Shown here: positions 43,800 to 53,154 of the stretch, piece after piece | How positions within the stretch are numbered: the stretch's first letter is position 1 | How the letters are laid out: the number at the start of each line of letters is the position of its first letter | DNA from: Pyrobaculum oguniense TE7 | Lineage (GTDB): Archaea; Thermoproteota; Thermoprotei; Thermoproteales; Thermoproteaceae | DNA length: 64,000 nucleotides | NCBI GenBank assembly: GCA_000247545.1 | Contig: CP003316.1 | Location: 1-64,000, forward strand | Direction: 5' to 3' | The notes under the pieces: model-generated | Seen by the model: only the letters and a program-made list of their open reading frames with translations | Databases searched by the model: none | Told to the model about the DNA's origin: nothing | Program-made: the position numbers and the translations under genes

Positions 43800-45955
43800 C
43801 ACCTAAAATACTGGCGTAGACACTTATCGACGTCTCGGATGTGAGGTATTTCCTGGATCCCGCACATCAACGTCCTATATGGGAATGCGTTCACATAACC
43901 AGAGACGGAGCCTTGGCCCAACGTGGTGATTGGCATAGAGGGCCCGTCGGCGCTGAAAATATTAAACCAGTAACACGAGATACTATCACAGAGCCCTAAA
44001 TCCACCCCCGTCACGACTACAGTATCTACCGACCTGATAGAGGGGAATAGGCCCCAATATGTCGTAAGTGGTTCGTTATACCCGCCGGTGTAGAATTCCA
44101 TAACCGCCGCACCTCTACCCGCGTCGTAGTAACCAATTACGTTTGTAGATATCGAGCTCACATAGCTACTTAAGAGTAGAGTAACGTAGCCAACTATTGG
44201 GAATTGCACCCGCGCTCCTTTCAAGGCATCAAGAGTACTTTTTGCGAGGTCGTAATAGCTCAGTGCGGCTGAGATGTATTGGAGAATTTCCAGCAAGATA
44301 TTTGAGCCAGGCTTATATACTGGGCCGACGGCTACTGAGAAACCTACTGGTATTGAGTTAGAGTCAAATCCCTTAATATAATACCTAAGCTTGACAAAGT
44401 TAGTTTTTCCAGTCCAGTCACCTATTACTAGTGGCTTAGTATTTAAAATTATCATATAGTTACCATCAGACATCGCGATATACTCAAGATCTGCCATAAG
44501 CGCTACTTGAGGTGGGGCCGAGCCAACAACATCGTGAAAGACCAGGGTGGTCTCTCTAAACCTCTTAGTATAGTAATCTCTGTATAGGTAGTCGCCTGCG
44601 GGCGCGAGCTCTACTGGCCGCTGGATGTATGTCCATATTCTGACTTCTGCGTCGAAGCCTGAGGAGGCGTCCACAGGCCCTATGGATATGGTGCCGCCGA
44701 GGCCGTTGGTGGGCAGGAGCACCATGTATAGGCTGGAAGGTATCGTAATTCTAGTCTGGAAGACTAAGTAGTTGCTGTCGGTGGGATCTGTATAGCCTGT
44801 TATCGAGCCTAGGTATAGGGGTCCCCAGTATACGTAGAGCGTGGAGGCCGCCTTGCTCTTGAGCACGCGGAGGTAGACATCCACGGTGATCTGAGACGCG
44901 GCGTCTACAAGAAAACCGGGCACCGCCACGTAGCTATTTCTCAAAAGTCGTGGATTGGCAGGCGGCTTACTGTCAAAGAAGGTGCTTAGGTGTATGTGGG
45001 TTTTCGGCATCTTTGTTGTGTCTTGTCTCAGGTATTGTTGCTGGTTTACTACCCTGACGAGGGCCGCCGTGTACACAGTGGCGCTGGAGAGGTAGGGGTT
45101 GCATATCCGCCCCTTGTATGTGGCTCTGCCGCCGCCCATCCACACCGCCACTGTCTGCGGATATCCGCTGTACACCGTGGTCTGCCCACTGTACGTCGCC
45201 GTCTTGGCGCCGTTTTGCCACTTCTCCACGTAGTAGCTGTAGGTGCCGGGCGTTGTGCCGCCAAGAAGCACCAAGGCGGCGTCGGCTGTCTCAGCCGGCA
45301 CGTCGAATTCAAAGACAGCGCACTGCCCGAGCCCAAGCACCTTGTTGAAGGAGCTGTATAGCTTGAAAGAGGCCCAGTAGGTCATCCCGGTTGTCAGCTG
45401 CGCCTCCGCCTCGCCCCCGCCTTTCGGGAGGGCGCCCTCTGTCTTCACCTCGTCTGGCCTCTCGCCTTGGGGCTTGCCCATCTGCGAGATGCTGAAGTTG
45501 GCGTGCGGCGCCGCCTCCGGCCTTGTGATGAAGACGTGGTAGACCTCGCCCCTCTTCTTGACCACCGCCAGTTTGCCCTCGGCAGGCGGCTTAGCCCTCG
45601 GCGCCCCTCTGCCCGGCTTGAAACAGATGGTGGTCTCGTTTTTCAAGACGGGGGGCGGGAGCTGGCCTTGTACAACGCCTTTTTCCGGCTCATCGCCTGT
45701 TAGCAACGGGACGAGGAGGAAGGCCACGTCTTCAGGCTCAACAAAGACCTCTGCCGGCTTCCAGACGCCTTTTTCAAACACGGAGAAGGCCAACACCGGC
45801 GGCTCCCCCGCCAACCCCAACTCCCCCGCCGTGGCGCAGATAAACCCGACGTCAGCCGGCGTATTGCCGGGCGGCTGTCCGTAAGCCGCGGCCACCAACA
45901 GAGACAACGCCAACAACACAGCGGACCAACCCAGCCTTAACCCAACCACTGCCAT
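43799..45955 (-). CDS. Very large secreted protein, 718 aa, unknown family
   Basis: ATG 45955 begins a signal peptide (hydrophobic run SAVLLALSLLVAAAYG). A proline and charge-rich region to about residue 190 is followed by beta-rich segments with many Tyr, Thr and Ser (GTTPGTYSYYVEKWQNGAK, VSGYVNAFPYRTL). Only a few Cys are seen, near the C-terminus (LCDSISC). A TATA-like cttaaagta lies about 28 bases upstream. The middle (about 44150-44550) is AT-richer than the ends, hinting at a mosaic origin. It is probably a surface or extracellular structural protein or enzyme, co-expressed with the membrane protein that follows. Confidence 0.7.
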   Translation of the reverse strand: MAVVGLRLGWSAVLLALSLLVAAAYGQPPGNTPADVGFICATAGELGLAGEPPVLAFSVFEKGVWKPAEVFVEPEDVAFLLVPLLTGDEPEKGVVQGQLPPPVLKNETTICFKPGRGAPRAKPPAEGKLAVVKKRGEVYHVFITRPEAAPHANFSISQMGKPQGERPDEVKTEGALPKGGGEAEAQLTTGMTYWASFKLYSSFNKVLGLGQCAVFEFDVPAETADAALVLLGGTTPGTYSYYVEKWQNGAKTATYSGQTTVYSGYPQTVAVWMGGGRATYKGRICNPYLSSATVYTAALVRVVNQQQYLRQDTTKMPKTHIHLSTFFDSKPPANPRLLRNSYVAVPGFLVDAASQITVDVYLRVLKSKAASTLYVYWGPLYLGSITGYTDPTDSNYLVFQTRITIPSSLYMVLLPTNGLGGTISIGPVDASSGFDAEVRIWTYIQRPVELAPAGDYLYRDYYTKRFRETTLVFHDVVGSAPPQVALMADLEYIAMSDGNYMIILNTKPLVIGDWTGKTNFVKLRYYIKGFDSNSIPVGFSVAVGPVYKPGSNILLEILQYISAALSYYDLAKSTLDALKGARVQFPIVGYVTLLLSSYVSSISTNVIGYYDAGRGAAVMEFYTGGYNEPLTTYWGLFPSIRSVDTVVVTGVDLGLCDSISCYWFNIFSADGPSMPITTLGQGSVSGYVNAFPYRTLMCGIQEIPHIRDVDKCLRQYFR

Positions 45956-46228
45956 AAAGGCACAAAACAAAACCCTTTTTTTACTTTAAGCCAAATAACG
46001 AATGTATTTTTGTCTTTTGACTAATTGAGGCGGCGTGTTCATGATCCGCCGCGGCGTCTGAGGCGTGCTGAAAATACGTGAAGCGACAGCGAAAGCTGGG
46101 CGAAGTCGGCGCCAGCTATCTTGGCTGTTAGTGGACGCCGACGAAGTGGGGGTTATTGCGGCTTCCCATTCAGGAATAGAGGGATGCGAAAGGTCGAGAT
46201 GGGCAGATGGGGCATTCATTAGCTGGTG

Positions 46229-47068
46229 CTAGAATATGTCGACGTCTTGGGGGCACTTGGCGCTGTTTTTCGTTGCCAAGTCGTATACCTCAACTTCTTC
46301 CTTTACAAGGGCTATTTTGGGCTTGGTCTTTTTGTAGGGCCCTGCGTTTGAGGTGAAGACGGTGATTACGCCCCCGTCGTGGTGCACGGCGCAACCGGTT
46401 GGCACGTAGGTGTGGCCTCTTACAATTGTCCTTGTCCCGTGCCGCGTGTGGAAGGCCTTGGTGATCTCGTAGCCGAATAGCCAAATGCCAGGCCCCCTGG
46501 GGCTTGGCGCGTACTTCTCGCAGGGGCAGGGGTCGTTCCACAGTATCTGAAACGCCAGCGGGTCCCGCGGCGTTGTCATGTCGCCAGAGATTTTTTCCAC
46601 CTCCTCCAGCGCCGCAGGTGTCATGTCGTCTTTTAGCGGGATGCCGCCGTGGAGGGCTATGATCTTCTTATTTACCACCGCAATGAGGGGGAGGGAGGCG
46701 AAGGTCTTCTCGAACTCCCTATATACGGCGCCGCATTTTCTACCTATTTTTTCACACAACTCGTCGAGGAAGCCGCCGTCCATATTCATGATGGGGGATT
46801 CGTGGTTGCCCCGCAGCGCCACGGCTTTGCCTTCGACAAAAAGTTGGAGTACCTGCTCCACCACCTCAAGGCCGTGGTCGCCTCTGTCCACATAGTCGCC
46901 GAGGAATAGGTAGGGCGGTTCCCACTCCTCAAGCACTTTTTCCAGGGTGTGCATGTCGCCGTGGAGATCTCCAACTGCGACGTATCTCCCCTCTAAGCTT
47001 AAAACAAGCGGCGGCGGCCTCTCCCTAACCTTTACCAGTAGGTTAACTAGCTGTTCTACCTTCGCCAT
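46229..47068 (-). CDS. Serine/threonine protein phosphatase, PP1-arch type
   Basis: The three PPP-family signatures are present: GDLHG (33-37), GDYVDRG (57-63) and RGNHE (86-90). Later come HGGIP and GHTY, which complete the dinuclear metal site. Length of 279 residues fits archaeal PPP phosphatases. It would remove phosphate from Ser/Thr of cytoplasmic proteins. Its ATG lies inside the 3' end of the TatD gene (13-base overlap), so they are one operon. Confidence 0.9.
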   Translation of the reverse strand: MAKVEQLVNLLVKVRERPPPLVLSLEGRYVAVGDLHGDMHTLEKVLEEWEPPYLFLGDYVDRGDHGLEVVEQVLQLFVEGKAVALRGNHESPIMNMDGGFLDELCEKIGRKCGAVYREFEKTFASLPLIAVVNKKIIALHGGIPLKDDMTPAALEEVEKISGDMTTPRDPLAFQILWNDPCPCEKYAPSPRGPGIWLFGYEITKAFHTRHGTRTIVRGHTYVPTGCAVHHDGGVITVFTSNAGPYKKTKPKIALVKEEVEVYDLATKNSAKCPQDVDIF

Positions 47069-47760
47069 AGTCTCTTGGCGTTTGTCTCGACTGTTTCTAC
47101 GACTTGCTCCTCTGTGACGTCCCAGAGCTCGGCCAGCTTTTTCACAGTGTCTCTCATGGCCGGCGGCGCCAGCCTCATCCCTCTGTACTCGTAGGGGCCG
47201 TCGCTCTCTAGGAGGACAATCCTCCGGTCTGCCGCCTTGGCCACCTCCTGGTGCTTCTTTTGAATTGTGACTGCCGGGTTTATGGAGATGTAGTACCCCA
47301 AATCTCTTATGGCCTCCAGCAGGTGGATGGGGCCCGTGTACCAGTGGATGAGGGCTCTGTCAACGTCGGCTTTCCTCAGCGCCTCCACTGCGTCTTCCCA
47401 AGCGTCCGGCGCGTGGACGTTCACCACTAGGTTCAGCTCCCGGGCCAGATTTAGGAATGCGCCGAAGAACTCGGCCTGCTTGGCGTAGCTGTGGGGTACA
47501 AACCTTTTGTCCAGCCCAACCTCGCCGATGCACGGGACTTCGGATTTCTCAATTAGCCGAATAGCGCTGGACAAATCACCAGGCTCCGCCTTCTCCACCT
47601 GCCACGGGTGTATCCCAAGGCACCGCACTACGCCCTCTATCTCCAGCGTCTTTCTAGACGACGCCAAGTCGTCGGAGACGCAAACCAGGGTGTAGTCAGA
47701 TATATAGCCAGAGAGCTCCTCTCTGGGGAACTCGTGGCAGTGTATGTGGTTGTCGAACAC
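47056..47760 (-). CDS. TatD family deoxyribonuclease-like hydrolase
   Basis: Metal-binding motifs of TatD are in place: DNHIHCH at the start, GEVGLD (residues 80-85), VNVHAP, HWYTG and ESDGPY. Length of 234 residues is normal. TatD enzymes are metal-dependent 3'-5' exonucleases involved in DNA degradation and repair of oxidised ends. It precedes and overlaps the PP1-arch gene. This is a second, distinct TatD-like gene in the window besides 31771-32628. Confidence 0.85.
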   Translation of the reverse strand: MFDNHIHCHEFPREELSGYISDYTLVCVSDDLASSRKTLEIEGVVRCLGIHPWQVEKAEPGDLSSAIRLIEKSEVPCIGEVGLDKRFVPHSYAKQAEFFGAFLNLARELNLVVNVHAPDAWEDAVEALRKADVDRALIHWYTGPIHLLEAIRDLGYYISINPAVTIQKKHQEVAKAADRRIVLLESDGPYEYRGMRLAPPAMRDTVKKLAELWDVTEEQVVETVETNAKRLWRR

Positions 47761-47784
47761 GGGTAGAAGGGATTGGCATTTATA

Positions 47785-49641
47785 TTAACATGGTCTCATT
47801 TGTACATAGGTAGTGTAGAGCTTGGGGGTGCCTCCGTAGGGCCCCGGCTCGCCTCTTGCTATCTTGTTTATGGGCTCCCCCCGGAGGTCCTTGCCGATGC
47901 CCAGATAGGCGACTACGCCGCGGGGCACTTCTGGGCTGGGCCTAGCTCTTACCCTCACCTCCCCCGCCTCGTTGTACAGTACAATGCAGTCGCCCACGTA
48001 GTCGCTTGGGTTTACCAACACGGCGGGCTCAGGCTCCCCGTAGACGTCTCTAAACTGGCTATTGGTGTATAGGGTGTGGGGCGGGAAGGTCAAGACGTAG
48101 CCCCTCCTTGGCGGCGCGTACTGGGGAAGCGGCGGCAAGCCTCGGCGCTCCGCCGTGGCGCTGTAGAACTCCACCTTGCCCGTGGCTGTGGGAAATTTGT
48201 AGTAGTCAGGCGCCTTGAGCTTAACCAGCTGGCGCTCCCTCAGCTCTTTTAAGGTAACGCCGGTTCCCCTTATGGCAATATCCACGGCGTCCCAGGGGTC
48301 TTCCAGCAAGAGGGGGTGGTCGCCAACTCCCAGAAGCTCGGCGAGCTTCTTCACGACCCAGGTCTCCCTCCTCGCATCCCCGGGGGGCTCAGCCGCTGCG
48401 GCGTTGTAGACGAGGTAGTTGTGCCAGTAGCTGTAGATCACGTCGTCTTTTTCTAAATACAGGGGCGCCGGCAACACGATGTGCGCCGCCTCGGCGGTTT
48501 CGTCCAGCAACGGGGCATGCACGGCGAGGGTTATGTCGCCCCTCTCTGCCGCCTTGGCGATTCTGTCTCCCTGGGGGAGCGTGAGGACGGGGTTGGCGTT
48601 CCAGACGTACACCACCCTAAACTCCTCGATGACGCCGCCCACAACCCCCATGGGGACTACCCTGCTCGGCTTAGCCACGTGCAACCCGCGCAGGTAGGCA
48701 AAGTCTATGCCCCAGGCCCCCGAGTTGGAGTAGTAGAAGCCGGCGGGGTCTCCCAGAAGGGCGTGTATTAGCGATATGGCCCTAGCGGCGTCGCCGCCGT
48801 TCTCGGTTCTCCCAATGGCAAAGCCTATAACAGTCACGGGCCTTCTCAGGTAGAAGTCCACCAGCTTGTAGAAGATATCCCGGGGGACGCCGGTCTCATC
48901 CTCGACGTACTGAGGAGTGAACTTCTGGACATACTCCCTAAAGAGGTGGAAGCCGTAGGTGTATTTCTCTACGAACTCCCTGTCGTAGGCCCCCCTCTCA
49001 ATTATCTCCCTGGCGACGCCGAGGGCCAAAACCACGTCTGTCCCAGGCCGCACCAGCACTGGCAGATCCACTGCCTTCATGGTCCTGGTCCACACCACGT
49101 CTACGGCGGCAGTGGGGTTTCTACCCCTTTTGGCGAGGGCCCAGCCGTGGATAAACGACGTGGAGGCGTCAAGCGCCCAGAACACCACGGGCCTCCTCCC
49201 CAGCTCCTCCGGCATGGCGCCGTAGGAGCGGCCCCAGTGTAGCTTTATGGCCTCGTGCCCCTCGGCGCTACAGATGGAGTAGTCGGTAGAGGCTGTCCCC
49301 AGGGCGTTGAAGAGCCTTGCGGGGTAGTACCAGGTGAGGAGGCCTTGGTTGCCGTCGTAGTCTATGTGTATTACGCGCTGGGGATCCGCCTCCTTGATCC
49401 TCGCCGCCAGCTCCCCAAGGGCGCGGCCCCAGCTCGCCTCCACGACTTGCCGCTCTCCTCTGAGCAACGGCGTCTTTATCCTCCTCGGCGAGTTTAGCCT
49501 CCGCACATCTGCCATGCCCCGGGCGCAGGTGAAGCCTAGAGTGGGAAAATCGTTTATTGGGACTAGGCGTATCTCCCCATCCCTCACCACGTGGAAAATG
49601 CACGTGTCGTAGCAGTCCCGGGTGCAGGCTAGAAGGCCCAT
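47785..49641 (-). CDS. Molybdopterin (Mo/W-bisPGD) oxidoreductase, DMSO reductase superfamily
   Basis: The N-terminal 4Fe-4S site is CTRDCYDTC with the fourth Cys in FTCARG (about residue 39). Cofactor-binding features follow (SICSAEGHEAIK, RPGTDVVLALGVA, VWNANPVLT) and a C-terminal molybdopterin dinucleotide-binding domain (TNSQFRDVYG, VLVNPSDYV). No twin-arginine signal is visible and no electron-transfer or membrane subunit is adjacent, so it is probably a cytoplasmic single-subunit or soluble enzyme. The substrate is not evident. Confidence 0.85.
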   Translation of the reverse strand: MGLLACTRDCYDTCIFHVVRDGEIRLVPINDFPTLGFTCARGMADVRRLNSPRRIKTPLLRGERQVVEASWGRALGELAARIKEADPQRVIHIDYDGNQGLLTWYYPARLFNALGTASTDYSICSAEGHEAIKLHWGRSYGAMPEELGRRPVVFWALDASTSFIHGWALAKRGRNPTAAVDVVWTRTMKAVDLPVLVRPGTDVVLALGVAREIIERGAYDREFVEKYTYGFHLFREYVQKFTPQYVEDETGVPRDIFYKLVDFYLRRPVTVIGFAIGRTENGGDAARAISLIHALLGDPAGFYYSNSGAWGIDFAYLRGLHVAKPSRVVPMGVVGGVIEEFRVVYVWNANPVLTLPQGDRIAKAAERGDITLAVHAPLLDETAEAAHIVLPAPLYLEKDDVIYSYWHNYLVYNAAAAEPPGDARRETWVVKKLAELLGVGDHPLLLEDPWDAVDIAIRGTGVTLKELRERQLVKLKAPDYYKFPTATGKVEFYSATAERRGLPPLPQYAPPRRGYVLTFPPHTLYTNSQFRDVYGEPEPAVLVNPSDYVGDCIVLYNEAGEVRVRARPSPEVPRGVVAYLGIGKDLRGEPINKIARGEPGPYGGTPKLYTTYVQMRPC

Positions 49642-49659
49642 ATATGTTCCGATATGTAT

Positions 49660-50394
49660 TCAAGAAGTTCTTCTGTGTAGCCGCCTTAGGAACTGCCTAA
49701 ATCTGTCTGTCTTGGGGTTGTACAAAATGTCGGGAGGCCCCTCTTCGACTATCTTGCCGCCTTCAAAAAAGACGACTCTGTCCGCGACGTCGAGGGCGAA
49801 GTCTATCTCATGCGTGACGATCAGCATGGTGGTGCCGCGGCGGGCGATGTCTTCTAAAACGCGGAGCACCTCCTCAACGAGCTCGGGGTCTAGGGCGCTT
49901 GTCGGTTCGTCTAGCATCAACACCTTTGGCCTTATGGCGATGGCCCTGGCTATGGCCGCTCTTTGTTGTTGGCCGCCTGAGAGCTGGAGAGGGTATGCCC
50001 TCTCCTTGTCGGCGAGTCCCACCAATTGAAGAGCCTCTCTTGCTCTTTGCACAGCCTCTCCCCGCGGCAGGCCGTGGACCTTTACTAGGGGTAGCACTAT
50101 GTTGTCTATAACTTTTAGGTGTGGGAATAGGTTGTAGTGCTGGAAAACGAAGCCGACGCGCTTCCTTACGTCCATAAGCGTCTGCTGGGCGACCTCTATG
50201 CCGTCTATTACAATTTTGCCGCTCTTAGGCTTTACCAGCCAAATTAGCGATCTTAGAAAGGTGGATTTGCCAGAGCCGGAGGGGCCCATTATCACTACCT
50301 TCTCTCCCTGCGCCACATCTAGGTCCACGCCCTTTACCACTTCTAATGTGCCGTAGGCGACATTTAGCCCCCTGACCGTCACTACGGCCGACAC
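49660..50394 (-). CDS. Polar amino acid ABC transporter, ATP-binding protein (GlnQ-like)
   Basis: Walker A is GPSGSGKST, the Q-loop FVFQHYNLFPH, the signature LSGGQQQR, Walker B LMLDEPTSALD and the switch His in VTHEID. All are the form of the polar amino acid (PAAT) subfamily. GTG 50394 follows the permease stop by 5 bases; the frame stays open upstream but overlaps the permease. It energises the permease encoded just upstream. No substrate-binding protein gene is adjacent. Confidence 0.9.
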   Translation of the reverse strand: MSAVVTVRGLNVAYGTLEVVKGVDLDVAQGEKVVIMGPSGSGKSTFLRSLIWLVKPKSGKIVIDGIEVAQQTLMDVRKRVGFVFQHYNLFPHLKVIDNIVLPLVKVHGLPRGEAVQRAREALQLVGLADKERAYPLQLSGGQQQRAAIARAIAIRPKVLMLDEPTSALDPELVEEVLRVLEDIARRGTTMLIVTHEIDFALDVADRVVFFEGGKIVEEGPPDILYNPKTDRFRQFLRRLHRRTS

Positions 50395-50399
50395 TTTGA

Positions 50400-51089
50400 C
50401 TATATGATGCCCCTTCTTAAATATCCCGGTATGGCGTATTTGCGCTCTATCACGTGGCTGATCTTCACCATAGCGTAGCATATAATGAAATATATAGTGG
50501 CTGCGGCTAGATATGCTTCAAAGTATGTAAAGTGGCGCGATGCGTAGTAGTCAGCCCGTCTAAAGATGTCAGGAGGGGTCACCCCTATGACGGAGACAAG
50601 CGACGAGTCTTTAATCAGCAGAACCATCTCGTTCATCAAAGCAGGCAGCGCGATCCTCAGGGCCTGGGGCAGTATTATGTAGCGAAATGTCTGCGTCTTT
50701 CCAAACGCGTAGGCCTCGGCTGTTAGATACTGCTCGACCGGAATTGCCTGCACCGCCGAGCGGAATATCTCGGCCTGATACGCGGCGCTGTTTAGACCCA
50801 GCGCGATGACGCCGGCGGTAAATGGGTCTATATTTATGCCGTAGTCCTTGAGGAATCCCCCGACTCCGAAGTATATAATGAATATTTGCACAAGTAGAGG
50901 AGTTCCGCGGAAGGCCTCTACGTACGCAGAGGCGAACCAAGAGAGGGGTTTGGGGAGAAAGAATCTTACAAGGAGGAGAATCGACCCTAGGCCCATGCCT
51001 ATGGCGAAGGACAGCAAAGCCAACGCCATTGTGGTGGGAATACCACCGACAACACTGAGAAGCGCGTCGAAATAGTTCTCCAGCGCCAT
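50400..51089 (-). CDS. Polar amino acid ABC transporter permease
   Basis: Five hydrophobic segments and the EAFRGTPLLVQ signature of the HisM/GlnP family are visible, with the ATPase-contacting loop around NEMVLLIKDSSLVS. The 229-residue length is normal. ATG 51089 lies 23 bases from a TATA element shared with the divergent gene at 51137. A solute-binding lipoprotein would be expected for such an importer but is not encoded next to it. Confidence 0.88.
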   Translation of the reverse strand: MALENYFDALLSVVGGIPTTMALALLSFAIGMGLGSILLLVRFFLPKPLSWFASAYVEAFRGTPLLVQIFIIYFGVGGFLKDYGINIDPFTAGVIALGLNSAAYQAEIFRSAVQAIPVEQYLTAEAYAFGKTQTFRYIILPQALRIALPALMNEMVLLIKDSSLVSVIGVTPPDIFRRADYYASRHFTYFEAYLAAATIYFIICYAMVKISHVIERKYAIPGYLRRGII

Positions 51090-51104
51090 GTCGCGGAGTT
51101 GTAC

Positions 51105-51117
51105 AAGCTATATAAAA
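51105..51117. promoter_or_regulatory. Shared palindromic TATA element for divergent genes
   Basis: The sequence aagctatataaaa is centred near 51112. ATG 51089 on the minus strand is 23 bases away and GTG 51137 on the plus strand is 25 bases away. No other TATA box is present in the 47-base gap, so one near-palindromic TATA appears to serve both leaderless transcripts. Confidence 0.55.
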
Positions 51118-51136
51118 AACATACCAACAGCCGACG

Positions 51137-51517
51137 GTGGGCTACATCAGGCTGATAGACCTAGAAACTGAGCTGAGAGACGCCATTGTCAAGTACGGCC
51201 TCGCCCATTTTTCATCGGTTCACATAGCTGTTGTGTACAATGCTAATTCCAGGTCAAGAGCCGTGGCCAGGATTTGGGGACTTAGCAGAATTTTTCAAGA
51301 AACTTTCGGCCTCAAGCCTATGTATGTTATAGAACTGCTGAGGGGGTTTGAAGATATTACGTGTAGTAATAGAGTTAAGGTCATAGCCCACGAACTGGCG
51401 CACATTCCAACAACTGCCAGCGGCGCCGTGAGGCCACACAACAGAGCTTTCTGGCGGGATTACAGGCTCTACTCGAGACTTTTCACATGCGGCGACTTCC
51501 CCTCACTTAAGAAGTAG
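51137..51517 (+). CDS. Putative zinc metallopeptidase (HELAH), COG4900-like
   Basis: The protein has HELAH in VKVIAHELAHIPTTASG, followed by RPHN with a possible third His ligand. It is a 126-residue protein without signal peptide. This matches small archaeal proteins annotated as predicted metallopeptidases. GTG 51137 starts a leaderless message behind the shared TATA element. It is followed after 26 bases by a small gene with its own TATA-like box (gttataaaac). Confidence 0.75.
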   Translation: MGYIRLIDLETELRDAIVKYGLAHFSSVHIAVVYNANSRSRAVARIWGLSRIFQETFGLKPMYVIELLRGFEDITCSNRVKVIAHELAHIPTTASGAVRPHNRAFWRDYRLYSRLFTCGDFPSLKK

Positions 51518-51543
51518 AGTTATAAAACTGGAGCTCCTCCTCT

Positions 51544-51753
51544 ATGATGTACTTCTTAGCCGACGAAAGGCTTAAGGCCGCTGTTGAGAAATTTTCACCA
51601 GATGTAGCACTTAGGTGTAGGACTGTGTACCAGATCTACAAACTGTACAAACAAGGACTTGTAACACAAAGCGTTGGGGAGCGCGCTGTTGAGATTCTAA
51701 AAAAGGAGTGCCCCAAGGAGCTTATTGAATTAGTCGCCCCGACCGTGGATTAG
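51544..51753 (+). CDS. Hypothetical protein, 69 aa
   Basis: A small, helical, charged protein ([36 protein letters not shown]) with two cysteines. I do not recognise a family. ATG 51544 or 51547 is about 25 bases after gagttataaaac. The end overlaps the stop of the glutamate dehydrogenase gene by 4 bases. Confidence 0.6.
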   Translation: MMYFLADERLKAAVEKFSPDVALRCRTVYQIYKLYKQGLVTQSVGERAVEILKKECPKELIELVAPTVD

Positions 51754-53018
51754 ATCCATCCTCGTGTTTTCATTGCTTTGTATATTCTTTCTAGGGCTGT
51801 GACTATGGCGGCGTCTCTCATGGTCCATTCTTTTTCTTTTTGCCACCGGTTGTATACCTTCGCCACGTTGTTTACCATTATGGCTTCTAGTCTTTTTCTA
51901 GTCTCCTCCTCGTCCCAGAAATACCACTGGAGGTTTTCCACCCATTCTAGATACGACATGACGACGCCGCCGGCGTTGGCCAAGATGTCGGGCACCACCA
52001 CCACACCCCTCTTGTAAAGCTCCCTCTCAGCCTCCGGAGTAGTAGGCCCATTAGCACCCTCCACCACCAGCCTAGCCTTAACCAAACCGACGTTATCCCC
52101 CCGAATCACATTCTCAATAGCAGCAGGAATAAGAACATCAACGTCTATACTGAATATTGCATCTGGGTTTTTAATGTGCTCTGCGCCATTTTTTGATACA
52201 AACATCTCAACTAGAGAGGGGCCGCTCAGAGACCTATTCTCGGCTATTAGGCTAGTATCAAGCCCATCCTTCTTGTACGCCACGCCATTTATATCACTAA
52301 CCGCAACTACCCGGCCTCCCAGCTTCCCAATCCAGTACGCTGTCCACCTACCAACATTACCCATGCCCTGCACTGCCACGGTTTTCCCCTCTATTCCGCC
52401 CCAGAGTCTTTTGGCCATTTCTCTTGTGGTTACTGCTACTCCGAGGCCGGTGGCGTATTCTCTTACTGGGTTTCCCCAGAGTTCTGGTGGTTTGGAGGTG
52501 AATACGCCGGGGGTGTTGTGGCCTTTTATTTTGGAGTATTCGTCTGTCATCCACGCCATTATCTGGGCGTTGGTGCCTACGTCTGGGGCTGGTATGTCCA
52601 CGACGTCGCCTATTAAAGGCGCAATGGCCCTGGCGTAGCCTCTGGAAAGCTCTTCAAGCTCCCTTGCCGATAGTTTTTTTGGGTCGACGCGGACGGCGCC
52701 TTTAGCGCCGCCGTATGGGAGGCCGGCGAGGCTATTCTTAAGCGTCATCAACATGGCAAGAGCAATATCATCAGCAAGAGTAACCTCCGGATGAAAACGG
52801 ATACCACCCTTAAAAGGCCCCAAAGCATCACAATGCTGAACACGATAACCCTCGAAGACCTCAATCTGGCCGTTGTCCATTTTTACTGGTATTGAGACTT
52901 GTAACACTCTCTTTGGCCTTGATATTACCTTGTAGAAGTCTTCTGGAAATCCGCCGAGCTCAACCCCCCTCCTCAGGTTTCCCAGTACGTGCGTGAGGAA
53001 GCCGTGTTCGCTTGCCAT
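51750..53018 (-). CDS. gdhA: Glutamate dehydrogenase
   Basis: This 422-residue Glu/Leu/Phe/Val dehydrogenase matches the Pyrobaculum enzyme as I remember it: [31 protein letters not shown], the catalytic lysine in [14 protein letters not shown], and the Rossmann fingerprint [14 protein letters not shown]. It converts 2-oxoglutarate and ammonia to glutamate, or the reverse. ATG 53018 is chosen because ttattatatat lies about 25 bases upstream; longer frames reach 53069. The isopropylmalate dehydrogenase gene upstream has a separate transcript across an AT-rich gap. Confidence 0.93.
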   Translation of the reverse strand: MASEHGFLTHVLGNLRRGVELGGFPEDFYKVISRPKRVLQVSIPVKMDNGQIEVFEGYRVQHCDALGPFKGGIRFHPEVTLADDIALAMLMTLKNSLAGLPYGGAKGAVRVDPKKLSARELEELSRGYARAIAPLIGDVVDIPAPDVGTNAQIMAWMTDEYSKIKGHNTPGVFTSKPPELWGNPVREYATGLGVAVTTREMAKRLWGGIEGKTVAVQGMGNVGRWTAYWIGKLGGRVVAVSDINGVAYKKDGLDTSLIAENRSLSGPSLVEMFVSKNGAEHIKNPDAIFSIDVDVLIPAAIENVIRGDNVGLVKARLVVEGANGPTTPEAERELYKRGVVVVPDILANAGGVVMSYLEWVENLQWYFWDEEETRKRLEAIMVNNVAKVYNRWQKEKEWTMRDAAIVTALERIYKAMKTRGWI

Positions 53019-53154
53019 TATGTGGAGGCCGAATTTCATATATAATAAGTTTAATAGATTGTATTTCATGCGCTATCTCAGCTAATAATAGAGATTAAAT
53101 AAATGGGTATAGATATAGACAAATTGTACAACTCTTTTAAATAATTTTCTATTG

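Noticed and set aside
45986-46219. 77-aa minus-strand frame upstream of the large secreted protein
   Set aside because: No promoter, no family resemblance and poor codon character.
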